DNA of 64,000 nt, taken from Lishizhenia tianjinensis (GTDB lineage: Bacteria; Bacteroidota; Bacteroidia; Flavobacteriales_D; Crocinitomicaceae). Positions 53,459 to 62,853 of the stretch are shown here, one piece after another. A program made the translations under genes and the position numbers. The stretch covers positions 452,537 to 516,536 of the forward strand of contig NZ_FPAS01000002.1 in the NCBI RefSeq assembly GCF_900116425.1, written 5' to 3'. Position 1 is the first letter of the stretch. Every line of letters begins with the position of its first letter. The notes under the pieces were generated by a model. The model was not told where the DNA came from. It searched no databases and was given only the letters and a program-made list of their open reading frames with translations.

Positions 53459-53488
53459 GAAAAAACTCCCGTTCTTCCAAACGGGAGT
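53459..53488 (-). terminator. Rho-independent terminator after HU, overlapping the next promoter
   Basis: ACTCCCGTT and AACGGGAGT pair perfectly (9 bp) around a 6-nt loop, followed on the minus strand by TTTTTT. It lies immediately downstream of the -7 box at 53490-53497, so a transcript from that promoter would begin in or near the hairpin. Confidence 0.85.
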
Positions 53489-53489
53489 G

Positions 53490-53497
53490 CAAAGGTA
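53490..53497 (-). promoter_or_regulatory. -7 box of the small basic protein gene (TACCTTTG)
   Basis: Exact TAnnTTTG match two bases upstream of the HU terminator hairpin; it drives the gene ending at 53310 with a leader of about 80 bases. Confidence 0.55.
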
Positions 53498-53529
53498 TAA
53501 AATATTTAGTAAAATATCCGAATAAGGGA

Positions 53530-53820
53530 TTATTTTACAGCAACTTTAGTTTTTACTTCTTCAACGAAAGTCTTTGCAGGCTTAAATGAAGGTATGTTGT
53601 GCGCAGGAATTATGATTGTTGTGTTCTTAGAAATGTTTCTACCCGTTTTCTCAGCTCTTTCTTTCACAACAAAGCTACCGAAACCTCTTAAATATACGTT
53701 CTCTCCCTTAGTTAAAGACGATTTGATAGATGCCATAAAAGCCTCTACTGCCTTTTGTGCTTCAACTCTCTCTAATCCTGTTTCCTCAGAAATTTCAGCA
53801 ATAATGTCTGCTTTAGTCAT
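53530..53820 (-). CDS. hup: HU-family DNA-binding protein
   Basis: A 96-residue nucleoid protein. MTKADIIAEISEETGLE at the N-terminus, VEAFMASIKSSLTKGENVYLRGFGSF in the middle, and the DNA-arm region ending NIPSFKPAKTF are the HU signature. It binds and bends DNA as a dimer. A -7 box lies 45 bases upstream and a terminator follows, so it is its own unit, divergent from mutY. Confidence 0.96.
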   Translation of the reverse strand: MTKADIIAEISEETGLERVEAQKAVEAFMASIKSSLTKGENVYLRGFGSFVVKERAEKTGRNISKNTTIIIPAHNIPSFKPAKTFVEEVKTKVAVK

Positions 53821-53865
53821 TTTTGTAATTTTTATTATTTATAACAACAATGTGATTTTCAGGCG

Positions 53866-53873
53866 CAAAAGTA
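53866..53873 (-). promoter_or_regulatory. -7 box of HU gene (TACTTTTG)
   Basis: Exact TAnnTTTG match, 45 bases before the HU ATG. Confidence 0.6.
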
Positions 53874-53932
53874 ATTAGCTTTAATGGTTTACCTTTGCTT
53901 TTTCTCAAAAAAAATTAAAAAAAAATTAATCT

Positions 53933-54955
53933 ATGTCAGATTTCGGTCGTCAAATTATCGATTGGTACAAAGAAAATAAACGTGTATTACCTTGGCGTTC
54001 AACGCAAGAGCCTTACCGTATTTGGCTTTCAGAAATTATACTGCAACAAACCCGAGTAGCACAAGGTTTGAGTTACTATGAACGATTTGTTAAGGAATTT
54101 CCGCAGGTAGAAGATTTGGCGAATGCTTCCGAACAGGAAGTTTTGAAACTTTGGCAGGGCTTGGGCTATTATAGTAGAGCAAGAAATTTACATTTTGCCG
54201 CCAAACAAGTAGTGGAAGATTTTGGTGGAGTTTTTCCTCGCGACTATAAAAGCATCAAAAGTTTAAAGGGAGTAGGTGATTATACAGCTGCGGCCATTGC
54301 CTCCTTCGCCTTTCATTTACCCCATCCTGTTGTAGATGGAAATGTGTATAGGTTATTATCGCGCTATTTTAATGATGATACGCCTATAGATACTACTCAA
54401 GGTAAAAAGCAATTTCAAGCCTATGCGGATGAATTAATGCTAACAGATGAAATCGCTGATTTTAATCAGGCCATGATGGAAATGGGAGCCATCGTTTGTA
54501 CACCAAAAAATCCAAGCTGTGAAACCTGTCCTTTACAAAATTCTTGTAGTGCTTTAAAAGAGGGTTCGCAATTGGAGCTTCCCATCAAGGCTAAAAAAGT
54601 AAAAGTACAGGATAGATTTTTACATTATATAGTAGTTGATGCTAATGGGTATTACCTCCAGCAAAGAGATGATAAAGGGATATGGCGAAATATGTTTGAG
54701 TTTCCTTTAATTGAGTCGCAAAAAGAAGAAGAGGATATAAGTGTTTTGGCAAAGAAGGAAGGTTTTGAGATTTTAGGTTCACCGCTTTATGAAACTAAAC
54801 ACATATTGAGTCACCAAAAACTACACGTTAAGTTTTGGAAGGCAAAGGCAGATGAAGCCGTTTTGGAAAAATATATACAGGTAGATCATTTAGAAGACCA
54901 CGCCATACCTAGAGTGATAGATAGGTTTTTAGAAGAGATGATGGAGAAGGTCTAA
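53933..54955 (+). CDS. mutY: A/G-specific adenine glycosylase MutY
   Basis: A 340-residue DNA repair glycosylase that removes adenine opposite 8-oxoguanine. The catalytic Glu is in SEIILQQTRV (E34), the helix-hairpin-helix GVGDYTAAAIASFA near residues 113-126 and the catalytic Asp in VVDGNVYR (D135). The 4Fe-4S cluster ligands are C189, C196, C199 and C205. The C-terminal NUDIX-like domain runs from about 230. It heads the mutY-ssb-gldE-gldD block typical of the phylum. Confidence 0.96.
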   Translation: MSDFGRQIIDWYKENKRVLPWRSTQEPYRIWLSEIILQQTRVAQGLSYYERFVKEFPQVEDLANASEQEVLKLWQGLGYYSRARNLHFAAKQVVEDFGGVFPRDYKSIKSLKGVGDYTAAAIASFAFHLPHPVVDGNVYRLLSRYFNDDTPIDTTQGKKQFQAYADELMLTDEIADFNQAMMEMGAIVCTPKNPSCETCPLQNSCSALKEGSQLELPIKAKKVKVQDRFLHYIVVDANGYYLQQRDDKGIWRNMFEFPLIESQKEEEDISVLAKKEGFEILGSPLYETKHILSHQKLHVKFWKAKADEAVLEKYIQVDHLEDHAIPRVIDRFLEEMMEKV

Positions 54956-54979
54956 AGTGTATAGAGATAGGGGCTGTTA

Positions 54980-55017
54980 TATTTTTGCCTCCTGCTATTT
55001 ACTTTATACTATCTTTG
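54980..55017 (+). promoter_or_regulatory. Two -7 boxes before ssb (TATTTTTG, TATCTTTG)
   Basis: Exact TAnnTTTG matches at 54980-54987 and 55010-55017, 46 and 16 bases before the ssb ATG, suggesting tandem promoters. Confidence 0.5.
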
Positions 55018-55033
55018 TTTTACATTTGTTATT

Positions 55034-55501
55034 ATGGCTGGAAGCGTAAATAAAGTTATTTTGATAGGGAATCTAGGAAGAGATCCCGAAGTAAGAATGT
55101 TAGATAATAATGTGAAATTGTGTAGGTTCTCTATCGCAACTTCTGAATCTTATACAGATAGAAATACAGGAGAAAGAAGAGATAATACAGAGTGGCACAA
55201 TGTAGTAGTTTGGAGAGGTTTGGCCGATGTTGCTGAAAAGTACTTGAAAAAAGGAAATAAGGTATACATAGAGGGTAAACTTAGAACTAGAAACTGGCAA
55301 GATGAAAATAACCAAACGCGTTACGCTACAGAGATAGTTGCTGATAATATGACCATGTTGACTTCTAGAGCAGAAGCACAATCTATGCAACAAAACGCTC
55401 CTTCACCTGCACCTTATAATAACGCAGGTACACCACAACAACCAACAGAAAGGTTGGCTAATGATTTAATTGACGATCAGGACGACGATTTACCATTCTA
55501 G
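55034..55501 (+). CDS. ssb: Single-stranded DNA-binding protein
   Basis: A 155-residue SSB. An OB-fold occupies about residues 1-110, starting SVNKVILIGNLGRDPEVR with the conserved WHNVVVW near 54-60, then a Pro/Gln-rich linker, then the acidic tail DDDLPF that recruits repair and replication partners. Length is normal. It begins 78 bases after mutY with its own promoters and is followed after five bases by gldE. Confidence 0.97.
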   Translation: MAGSVNKVILIGNLGRDPEVRMLDNNVKLCRFSIATSESYTDRNTGERRDNTEWHNVVVWRGLADVAEKYLKKGNKVYIEGKLRTRNWQDENNQTRYATEIVADNMTMLTSRAEAQSMQQNAPSPAPYNNAGTPQQPTERLANDLIDDQDDDLPF

Positions 55502-55506
55502 AATCT

Positions 55507-56838
55507 ATGGATATTGAACCCGCCAGTTGTTTTCTTGCGATATTAAACGTTGATATTGAGCTTGGGATAAGTTTTGTTATCCTTGCTGTTTTATTGCTTT
55601 TATCGGCCATGGTCTCAGGATCGGAAGTGGCCTTTTTCTCTTTAGGTCCAACCGAAAAAGAAGAACTGAAAACAGGCAAGAGTAAGTCCGCAGAAACTAC
55701 AATTGCTTTAATTAATGATCCCAAAGAGTTGTTGGCAACCATATTGATTGCAAATAACTTTATTAATGTGGGTATCGTTATTTTGTCGAGCTACGTATTC
55801 GGACAAATTTACCCAGAAGATTATGGTATTCCTTGGGTGCGAACCTTAATAGAGGTTGCTGGTATTACCTTTATCATCTTATTAATAGGTGAAGTTATAC
55901 CAAAGGTCTACGCCAATAGAAATCCTTTGAAACTTTCTTTATTCATGTCTAAACCTATCTATTCTATAGGTAGAATTCCTCCAATTTCTTGGATGAAGTT
56001 AGGTTTAGTGCGCGGTACAGATTTCATCAATAAGGCAGCAAAGAAAAGATCTTTGGATGTGTCTACTGATGATTTGGAAAACGCCTTGGAGTTAACCCGT
56101 GAGGAAAATGATACTGAGGATGATCACAGAATTTTAGAAGGAATAGTAAAATTTGGAAATACAGATGTTCGTCAAATCATGCGTTCGCGATTGGATGTAA
56201 CGGCCATTGAAGAAAATGCGAGTTACAAAGAATTGATGGATGTGATTTTAGATGCTGGTTTTTCTAGAATACCTGTCTATAAAGAGAATTTCGATGACGT
56301 AATAGGAATCGTTTACATTAAGGATTTATTGCCGCATTTAAATGAGGCGGAAGATTTTAACTGGCAGTCTCTTTTAAGAACGCCTTTCTTTGTTCCGGAG
56401 AATAAAAAGATAGACGACCTTCTGAAAGAATTCCAAGATATGAAAATGCACATGGCTGTTGTAGTTGATGAATACGGCGGTGCTTCTGGAATTGTAACCT
56501 TGGAAGATGTTTTGGAGGAAATCGTAGGTGATATAACCGATGAGTTTGACGACGATGATTTAGTGTACACCAAAGTAGATGATAGCACCTATGTCTTTGA
56601 AGGAAAAACTCCTTTAGTAGATTTGTACAAAGTCTTGGATATAGATGGTAAGAACTTCGAAGAAGCCAAGGGTGAGTCTGATTCTATTGCAGGTTTCATT
56701 ATAGAACAAGCCGGAAAGATTTTAAAGAATAACGAATACATCATTTTTAACCACTACAAATTTGTGGTAGAGTCTTCAGATAAGCGTAGGGTGAAAATGG
56801 TTAAAGTAATTGTATTGAATGATGTGGAAAGTAAGTAG
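55507..56838 (+). CDS. gldE: Gliding motility-associated protein GldE (CNNM/CBS)
   Basis: A 443-residue membrane protein. The N-terminal CNNM (DUF21) domain with four membrane helices covers about residues 15-180 (including SAMVSGSEVAFFSL), followed by a CBS pair at about 210-335 (RQIMRSRLDVTAIEE and VVVDEYGGASGIVTLEDVLEE) and a CorC/HlyC C-terminal domain. Its position directly before gldD, overlapping it by 20 bases, is the usual gldE context. In flavobacteria it is linked with gliding and T9SS function; the transport substrate is unknown. Confidence 0.93.
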   Translation: MDIEPASCFLAILNVDIELGISFVILAVLLLLSAMVSGSEVAFFSLGPTEKEELKTGKSKSAETTIALINDPKELLATILIANNFINVGIVILSSYVFGQIYPEDYGIPWVRTLIEVAGITFIILLIGEVIPKVYANRNPLKLSLFMSKPIYSIGRIPPISWMKLGLVRGTDFINKAAKKRSLDVSTDDLENALELTREENDTEDDHRILEGIVKFGNTDVRQIMRSRLDVTAIEENASYKELMDVILDAGFSRIPVYKENFDDVIGIVYIKDLLPHLNEAEDFNWQSLLRTPFFVPENKKIDDLLKEFQDMKMHMAVVVDEYGGASGIVTLEDVLEEIVGDITDEFDDDDLVYTKVDDSTYVFEGKTPLVDLYKVLDIDGKNFEEAKGESDSIAGFIIEQAGKILKNNEYIIFNHYKFVVESSDKRRVKMVKVIVLNDVESK

Positions 56839-57388
56839 TGTATTCATTGTTTTAAGTATACTTTTAATGGGGTGTGATGATGAAAATTACATACCCAAAC
56901 CTTCTACTTATTTTAAATTGAATTTCCCGGAAAGGGTTTACGATAATTACCAAGATACTTGCGGGTTTAGTTTTACCATTCCTTCTTATTTTGAAGTGGT
57001 AGAAAAAAAGGATGAAAGAAACCCTTGTAACAGAGATATAAACTTCAAAGGCTTTAACGGAACCTTGTTTTTAAGCTACATTCCAATGGAAACGGAATTG
57101 TATCGCTATATCGACTATTCTCTTTCTAAGGTTGATGAGCACAAAATAAAAGCTTCTTTTATTGAAGATACTACCTTGCTTTATCCTGAGCACGGGGTCT
57201 ACGGAACCTATTTTTTCTTAGGTGGAGATGTGGCTAAACCTATACAGTTTTATTTAACTGATTCTACAGATATTTTTATGAGTGGTTATGTAATGTTTAA
57301 TGCTGTACCCGCTTATGATTCTATAAAACCTGTACTTGAATTCGTTGAGGAAGATATTTTAAAGATGTTGGAATCAACTAAATTTTAA
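56819..57388 (+). CDS. gldD: Gliding motility lipoprotein GldD
   Basis: A 189-residue lipoprotein. The signal ends LLMGC (Cys near residue 19), and the mature start IPKPSTYFKLNFPERVYD matches GldD. GldD is required for gliding and for type IX secretion in Flavobacterium johnsoniae. The ATG pair at 56819/56822 makes the exact start uncertain by one codon. The gene overlaps gldE, so the two are translated together. Confidence 0.94.
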   Translation: MMWKVSSVFIVLSILLMGCDDENYIPKPSTYFKLNFPERVYDNYQDTCGFSFTIPSYFEVVEKKDERNPCNRDINFKGFNGTLFLSYIPMETELYRYIDYSLSKVDEHKIKASFIEDTTLLYPEHGVYGTYFFLGGDVAKPIQFYLTDSTDIFMSGYVMFNAVPAYDSIKPVLEFVEEDILKMLESTKF

Positions 57389-57489
57389 ATCTAAAACCAC
57401 CCTTCTTAATTTTAGACGTATGTAGTATAAGAAATCAATAAGTTGATTTATCATTATAAATCCTTATTTTTAATTCTAAATACTACATT

Positions 57490-59817
57490 ATGAGGTTGTT
57501 ATTACTTGTCTGCTTATCATTTCTTTGTTTTTTTTCGATTGCTCAAGAATATTCGCGAGTAAAAATATGGTCTACTACAGATCAGTTACAAGAATTGAAT
57601 GCGTTAGGCTTAGCACTGGATGATGTTCAGTACAAAAAGAACACCTTTATAATAGGAGATTTCTCAACCCAACAAATAAGCGCAGTTCAAAACGCAGGCT
57701 TTCAAGTAGATATTTTAATTGAGGATGTTGTAGAGTACTACGTTCAAAATAGTACTTCCCCTTTGGTGAAAAATACAGGATGTGCCCTTTCTGTTTTAGA
57801 TACACTTACAAACCCAACGAATTTTCATAACGGAACCTATGCGGGGTACTATACCTACAATGAGTTTCTTACAGAGCTCGATGAAATGTATGCTGCTTAT
57901 CCGAATTTAATTTCTCAAAAGGCAGCCATAGCCGCAAGTCCGGTAGATACCACCCTCGAGGGTAGACCGCTTTATCTAGTGAAGATCTCAGATAACCCTA
58001 ATCTGGATGAAGCTGAACCTGAAGTTTTATATACTTCCATTCACCATGCCCGAGAACCGGGGTCTTTAATTCAGAATATTTACTTCATGTGGTATTTGTT
58101 AGAAAATTATGGTAGTGATCCTGCCGTTACTTATTTATTGGACAATACAGAATTGTATTTCATACCTATGATTAATCCTGATGGATATGTTTATAATGAA
58201 ACAACCAATCCTTTTGGTGGAGGAATGCATAGAAAGAATAGGCGTAATGTAGGGACGTTTAACAAGGGAGTAGATTTAAATAGAAACTACTCTTATCAGT
58301 GGGGAACAACAGGAGTTGATTTGTCCAACCAAAACTCTGATGTTTATCCAGGTACAGGAGCTTTTTCGGAGAACGAAACACAAATCGTAAAATGGTTCAT
58401 AGAAAACCATAACATATTGTTTGCTTCTAATGCACATACACATGGAGATTTGTTGTTGTATCCTGTAGGTGCAACCGTGGCGGAGTTAGCAGTAGATCAC
58501 GATTACTTTCACAACTACACCCATCATATGGCTGAGTTTAATGGGTATCAGGCCATGAAGAGTTCTGGACTTTACCCGGCCTCAGGAGATTCTGATGATT
58601 ATATGTACAAAGACCATGGTGTTTATGCCATTACACCTGAAATAGGAAATGGATTTTGGCCACCCGTAAGTGCAATTGAAGGGATGTGTAAGGAAATGTT
58701 GCATCCGAATTTGACTACAGGACTTTTAACCCACAAATATGGAACTATTGAAGATCAAACCCCACTGTTTATATCGGCAACAACGGGTGATTTTTCTTAT
58801 GAATTTCAGCGTCTAGGGTTAGAAAATGGAGCAATAGACGTCACTATTCATCCTATACAAGGTATCCAAAGTGTGGGCAATGGGAATAGTCATGATATAG
58901 CATTCAACACCCCTGAACAAGGAACAATAAGTTATCAATTGGATGCCAATTTACAGCTTGGAGATCTAATTGTATATGAATATCATCTGGATTTTGGAGG
59001 CTACGTTAAGAAAATTAGAAAACAAAAGTTTTATGGCGTCCAGAATACTGTTTTTCAAGATAACATTTCCTCCATTCAAAATAGTAATTGGTTAGGTATC
59101 TGGGGGGCTACGCAAGAAGCGTTTGTTTCTGCTAATTATTCCATGACAGATTCACCAAACGATAATTACTCGGATAATGTTTTCAATGAGTTGGTCTTAA
59201 ACGATACCATAGATTTAACAGATGTTGAGTTGGCGAGTGTAAGTTTCTTTGCGAAGTGGGACATAGAAAAGGCCTATGATTATGTTCAATTCCAAGTGAG
59301 TACAGATTTCGGTTTAACTTGGCTAGGACAATGTGGTTTGTATACAGTACCTGGAGCTGATAATGGATCGATTCAACCCATAGGTTTGCCCTTGTATGAT
59401 GGAACTCAAAGTGAATGGGTTGAGGAATACATAGATCTTTCCGATTATTTCGGTCAGCAAATTATGTTGAGATTCATTTTAAGATCAGACAATTTTACAA
59501 CAGGAGATGGGTTCTATTTCGATGATTTTAGAGTCAATGTAAATTATACCAATAGTGTAAACAATCCCGTGAAGGACTTTTTGCAGATTTATCCTAATCC
59601 TACAGCTGAAAACTTAACGGTAAAACTGGGTGCAACTCTAGAAGATGCTTCTTTTAACATCTATAGTTTAGAAGGTAAGTTGTTACAAGTTGTGGAAGTT
59701 AACCCGCAAGATTTACAACAAGAACTTAAGGTGGCAGATCTGGCTAAAGGAATGTACATCCTTAAGTTGGTTCAAAGTGAGAAAGAATTGATTCAAAGGA
59801 AATTTGTAAAACTTTAG
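57490..59817 (+). CDS. Secreted M14 zinc carboxypeptidase with T9SS type A tail
   Basis: A 775-residue exported protease. The M14 domain spans about residues 115-410: zinc ligands H186 and E189 in HHAREP, a later His in NAHTHGD (316 or 318), substrate Arg/Asn in VDLNRNY (264-265), and catalytic Glu at E384 in ITPEIG. After it come beta domains, including an MAM/jelly-roll-like segment at about 540-690, and a final 80-residue T9SS sorting domain (from IYPNPTAENLTV to RKFVKL). It likely degrades peptides outside the cell. Confidence 0.93.
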   Translation: MRLLLLVCLSFLCFFSIAQEYSRVKIWSTTDQLQELNALGLALDDVQYKKNTFIIGDFSTQQISAVQNAGFQVDILIEDVVEYYVQNSTSPLVKNTGCALSVLDTLTNPTNFHNGTYAGYYTYNEFLTELDEMYAAYPNLISQKAAIAASPVDTTLEGRPLYLVKISDNPNLDEAEPEVLYTSIHHAREPGSLIQNIYFMWYLLENYGSDPAVTYLLDNTELYFIPMINPDGYVYNETTNPFGGGMHRKNRRNVGTFNKGVDLNRNYSYQWGTTGVDLSNQNSDVYPGTGAFSENETQIVKWFIENHNILFASNAHTHGDLLLYPVGATVAELAVDHDYFHNYTHHMAEFNGYQAMKSSGLYPASGDSDDYMYKDHGVYAITPEIGNGFWPPVSAIEGMCKEMLHPNLTTGLLTHKYGTIEDQTPLFISATTGDFSYEFQRLGLENGAIDVTIHPIQGIQSVGNGNSHDIAFNTPEQGTISYQLDANLQLGDLIVYEYHLDFGGYVKKIRKQKFYGVQNTVFQDNISSIQNSNWLGIWGATQEAFVSANYSMTDSPNDNYSDNVFNELVLNDTIDLTDVELASVSFFAKWDIEKAYDYVQFQVSTDFGLTWLGQCGLYTVPGADNGSIQPIGLPLYDGTQSEWVEEYIDLSDYFGQQIMLRFILRSDNFTTGDGFYFDDFRVNVNYTNSVNNPVKDFLQIYPNPTAENLTVKLGATLEDASFNIYSLEGKLLQVVEVNPQDLQQELKVADLAKGMYILKLVQSEKELIQRKFVKL

Positions 59818-59818
59818 T

Positions 59819-60442
59819 ATGAAATCACTTGCGCTACTACTCACTTTTTCTTTGCTCGCTTTGGTCGGTAATACGCAAGGTGTGATGGAGCGCAAAGGAT
59901 GTTTTGGTTTGGAGTCGAGCGTATATATCAATCAGAACAACAAGAAGAGTTTGTGTAGCAACATAGGTGTAAGCTTAACCCTTGATTTTAAAAAGCTGCG
60001 CGTGGGAGGTTTGATGAATTTTGTAATGGTTAAAAAACCTGATAAAGTTCTGAGAGGTGCCTTTGCTCCCGCTTTTGAATATACCTTGGGATATCGTTTG
60101 GTGCAATTCTCTGAAAATGATTTGCATTTCGGATTGCGAGGAGGTATACGCACAGGAGTGTTTAAATTTGAAGAGTACAACAATACTGGAGATATCTACA
60201 CAGTTCCAGAACTTCAAAGTACCAGTTATTTGGGACCTGCTTTAAGTTTAACGCGTTATTATCACCCCAGCTTTATCCGAGGAGCTTATCTACAGTTTAA
60301 CTTCGAGGTGAATTATATGTTCGCCCTCAATGCTTACAATTCAGACGATAGAGTCTTTGACTACAAAATCGATAAAAAACAAGCTTTATTGGGCAATGCT
60401 CTTCACCTTAAGCTTCAGATAGGTTGGGGAAAAGGCATCTAG
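59819..60442 (+). CDS. Putative outer-membrane protein, function unknown
   Basis: A 207-residue exported protein with a signal peptide ending GNTQG (residue 21). The mature part is beta-rich with repeated GGLMNFVMV, FAPAFEYTLGYRLV and HFGLRGGIRTG strands, consistent with an outer-membrane barrel. No family is recognised. It starts one base after the M14 protease gene, so they are probably one transcript. Confidence 0.65.
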   Translation: MKSLALLLTFSLLALVGNTQGVMERKGCFGLESSVYINQNNKKSLCSNIGVSLTLDFKKLRVGGLMNFVMVKKPDKVLRGAFAPAFEYTLGYRLVQFSENDLHFGLRGGIRTGVFKFEEYNNTGDIYTVPELQSTSYLGPALSLTRYYHPSFIRGAYLQFNFEVNYMFALNAYNSDDRVFDYKIDKKQALLGNALHLKLQIGWGKGI

Positions 60443-60524
60443 TTAAATGAGATTCTATCTTTAAAAGGACCGCTTAGCTCGGCTGAAATTAGTATTTTAG
60501 CGACCTCAAAGAAGAATTATTCAA

Positions 60525-62621
60525 ATGGCACAAACAAAGTCAACAAAAACTTCAAAGAAAAAGATAAAAACATCAAAAGAAAACATTGCAAAAGGGTTTG
60601 AATTGATGTGTACTGCTAAAACATTAGCAGAGAAATACGAAGCAAATAAAGAGGTTACATCTAAATACGTTCACGCTACATCTCGTGGTCATGAAGCTAT
60701 ACAATTAGCGATGGGTATGCAGCTAAAACCTCAAGACTGGGTAGCTCCATATTACAGAGACGACAGTATTCTTTTAGGAATTGGTATCACACCTTACGAA
60801 TTAATGTTACACATTTTCGCTAAGAAAGATGAGCCATTTTCTGGAGGTAGAACTTATTACTCGCATCCATCTTTAAATAGAGATGATATGCCTAAAATTC
60901 CTCACCAATCTTCTGCAACAGGTATGCAAGCCATTCCTATGACAGGGGTTGCAATGGGGGTTCAATACAAAGAAAAGCAAGGCTTGGCAGAAGACTACAA
61001 CGGAGAAAATCCTGTAGTAGTTTGTTCTTTAGGAGATGCTTCTTGTACAGAAGGTGAAGTTTCTGAAGCTTTCCAAATGGCGGCATTAAAGCAGTTCCCC
61101 ATCATATACTTGGTACAAGATAACGAGTGGGATATTTCTGCAAATTCTAAAGAAACAAGAGCACAAGATATTACGCACTATGCCAAAGGTTTCAAAGGTA
61201 TAGAGGTTAGAACAATTGATGGTACAGACTTCGAGGAGTGTTACCAAACAGTAGAAGAGGTAATTGCTATCATCCGTAAGGAAAGAAGACCATTTATCAT
61301 TCACGCGAAGGTTCCATTATTAGGTCACCACACTTCTGGTGTACGTAAAGAATGGTACAGAGATGATTTAGAAGAAGCTGCAACGCGTGATCCATATCCA
61401 AAGATCAAAGAATTGGCAAGAGAAGCAGGTTTAAGCGAAGCAGATATTATCAATACTGAGGCTGATGTTAGAGCATTGGTAGATGAGGTGTACGAAAAAG
61501 CTGCCATGGCAGAAGATCCATCACCAGAATCCGTTACAGATCATTACTTTGCGCCAACGCCAATTACAGAAGAAAAAGGAGAAAGAGAACCGAAAGGGAA
61601 AAAGAAAACTATCATGGTAGATAGTGCTTTGTTTGCCGTTAGAGAATTAATGGAGAAACACCCTGAGAGTTTATTATACGGACAAGATGTTGGGGGACGT
61701 TTAGGTGGTGTGTTTAGAGAAGCAGCTACTTTGGCCCAAACTTTTGGAGACGATAGAGTATTCAATACACCTATCCAAGAGGCTTTCATTATTGGTTCAA
61801 CAGTAGGTATGTCGGCTGTAGGTTTAAAGCCTATCGTTGAGGTACAGTTTGCCGATTACATTTGGCCAGGTTTAAACCAGTTGTTTACAGAGCTTTCTAG
61901 ATCTTGCTACTTAAGTGGTGGAAAATGGCCTGTAAGCTCTATCATTAGAGTACCTATTGGTGCTTACGGTTCTGGTGGACCTTACCACTCTTCAAGTGTG
62001 GAGTCTGTATTAACAAACATCCGTGGTATTAAAATCGCTTACCCTTCTACAGGAGCCGATTTAAAAGGATTGATGAAAGCTGCTTTCTACGATCCAAATC
62101 CAGTGGTATTGTTAGAGCACAAAGGATTGTACTGGTCTAAGATTCCTGGAACAGAAGGTGCAATGTCTATAGAGCCAGATGAAGATTACGTAATTCCTTT
62201 CGGAAAAGCGCGTATCGTTACGGAAGCTACAGAAGAAGCTATTGCCAATGGAGAATCTTGTGCGGTAGTTACTTACGGTAGAGGTGTTTACTGGACTTTA
62301 GAAGCTGCGAAGCAATACGAAGGTAGAGTAGAGATTATCGACTTGAGAACCTTGAGTCCGTTAGATATGGATACAATTTACGCTGCAGCAAAACGTCACA
62401 ACAAGATGATGTTGGTTACAGAAGAATCTGTAGAAGCGAGTTTCACCTTAGGTTTAGCAGGAAGAATCCAAAGAGAGTGTTTCGAACACTTGGATGCACC
62501 GGTTGGACTTTGTGGATCTATCGATACACCAGCGATTCCATTGAACTCAACTTTAGAAGCGACTTTATTACCAAACGCTGAAAAAGTAGGGGTAGAATTA
62601 ACAAAATTGTTGAAGTACTAA
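60525..62621 (+). CDS. 2-oxoacid (branched-chain type) dehydrogenase E1, fused alpha and beta subunits
   Basis: A 698-residue thiamine-diphosphate enzyme. The alpha half (about 25-330) has the HEAIQLAMG start motif and the cofactor-binding GDASCTEGEVSEAFQMAA near 168-185. The beta half (about 360-698) has the transketolase pyrimidine domain (YGQDVGGRLGGVF) and C-terminal domain (PLDMDTIYAAAK). Fusion of the two subunits is common in Bacteroidota. It decarboxylates branched-chain or related 2-oxoacids for the multienzyme complex; exact substrate unproven, and no E2/E3 gene lies in the window. A basic Lys/Thr-rich leader precedes the domain. Confidence 0.92.
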   Translation: MAQTKSTKTSKKKIKTSKENIAKGFELMCTAKTLAEKYEANKEVTSKYVHATSRGHEAIQLAMGMQLKPQDWVAPYYRDDSILLGIGITPYELMLHIFAKKDEPFSGGRTYYSHPSLNRDDMPKIPHQSSATGMQAIPMTGVAMGVQYKEKQGLAEDYNGENPVVVCSLGDASCTEGEVSEAFQMAALKQFPIIYLVQDNEWDISANSKETRAQDITHYAKGFKGIEVRTIDGTDFEECYQTVEEVIAIIRKERRPFIIHAKVPLLGHHTSGVRKEWYRDDLEEAATRDPYPKIKELAREAGLSEADIINTEADVRALVDEVYEKAAMAEDPSPESVTDHYFAPTPITEEKGEREPKGKKKTIMVDSALFAVRELMEKHPESLLYGQDVGGRLGGVFREAATLAQTFGDDRVFNTPIQEAFIIGSTVGMSAVGLKPIVEVQFADYIWPGLNQLFTELSRSCYLSGGKWPVSSIIRVPIGAYGSGGPYHSSSVESVLTNIRGIKIAYPSTGADLKGLMKAAFYDPNPVVLLEHKGLYWSKIPGTEGAMSIEPDEDYVIPFGKARIVTEATEEAIANGESCAVVTYGRGVYWTLEAAKQYEGRVEIIDLRTLSPLDMDTIYAAAKRHNKMMLVTEESVEASFTLGLAGRIQRECFEHLDAPVGLCGSIDTPAIPLNSTLEATLLPNAEKVGVELTKLLKY

Positions 62622-62646
62622 ACTTTAGCTAGAACATAAATTTGAA

Positions 62647-62676
62647 AAGGCTGTCTCGCAAGGGATGGCCTTTTTT
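62647..62676 (+). terminator. Rho-independent terminator after the E1 gene
   Basis: AAGGCTGTCTC pairs with GGGATGGCCTT (some G-U pairs) around a GCAA tetraloop, followed by TTTTTT. Confidence 0.85.
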
Positions 62677-62677
62677 G

Positions 62678-62763
62678 ATTCAAAGATTTAAGAATTCAAA
62701 GATTCAAAGATTTGAAAAATTTGAGGACTGAGGTTCGACGCAGGGGAAGTCTCGAAGGCCGAC
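62678..62763 (-). repeat. Octamer array plus GTCGG head element, reverse orientation
   Basis: Plus-strand units ATTCAAAG, ATTTAAGA, ATTCAAAG, ATTCAAAG, ATTTGAAA sit in exact 8-bp register from 62678. They are followed by GGTTCGACG and, on the minus strand, GTCGGCCTTCGAGACTTC ending at 62763, the same head as the duplicated units at 45363, 45595 and 45822. Relative to the head, the array has the same polarity in both places. Confidence 0.75.
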
Positions 62764-62853
62764 AGATTGATTCTGAGTTTGATTTTTATTTCTCGGCACT
62801 TTTACTTTTGACTTGTCACTTTTCTCTTATCACTTATTTTTTTAACCATCAAA

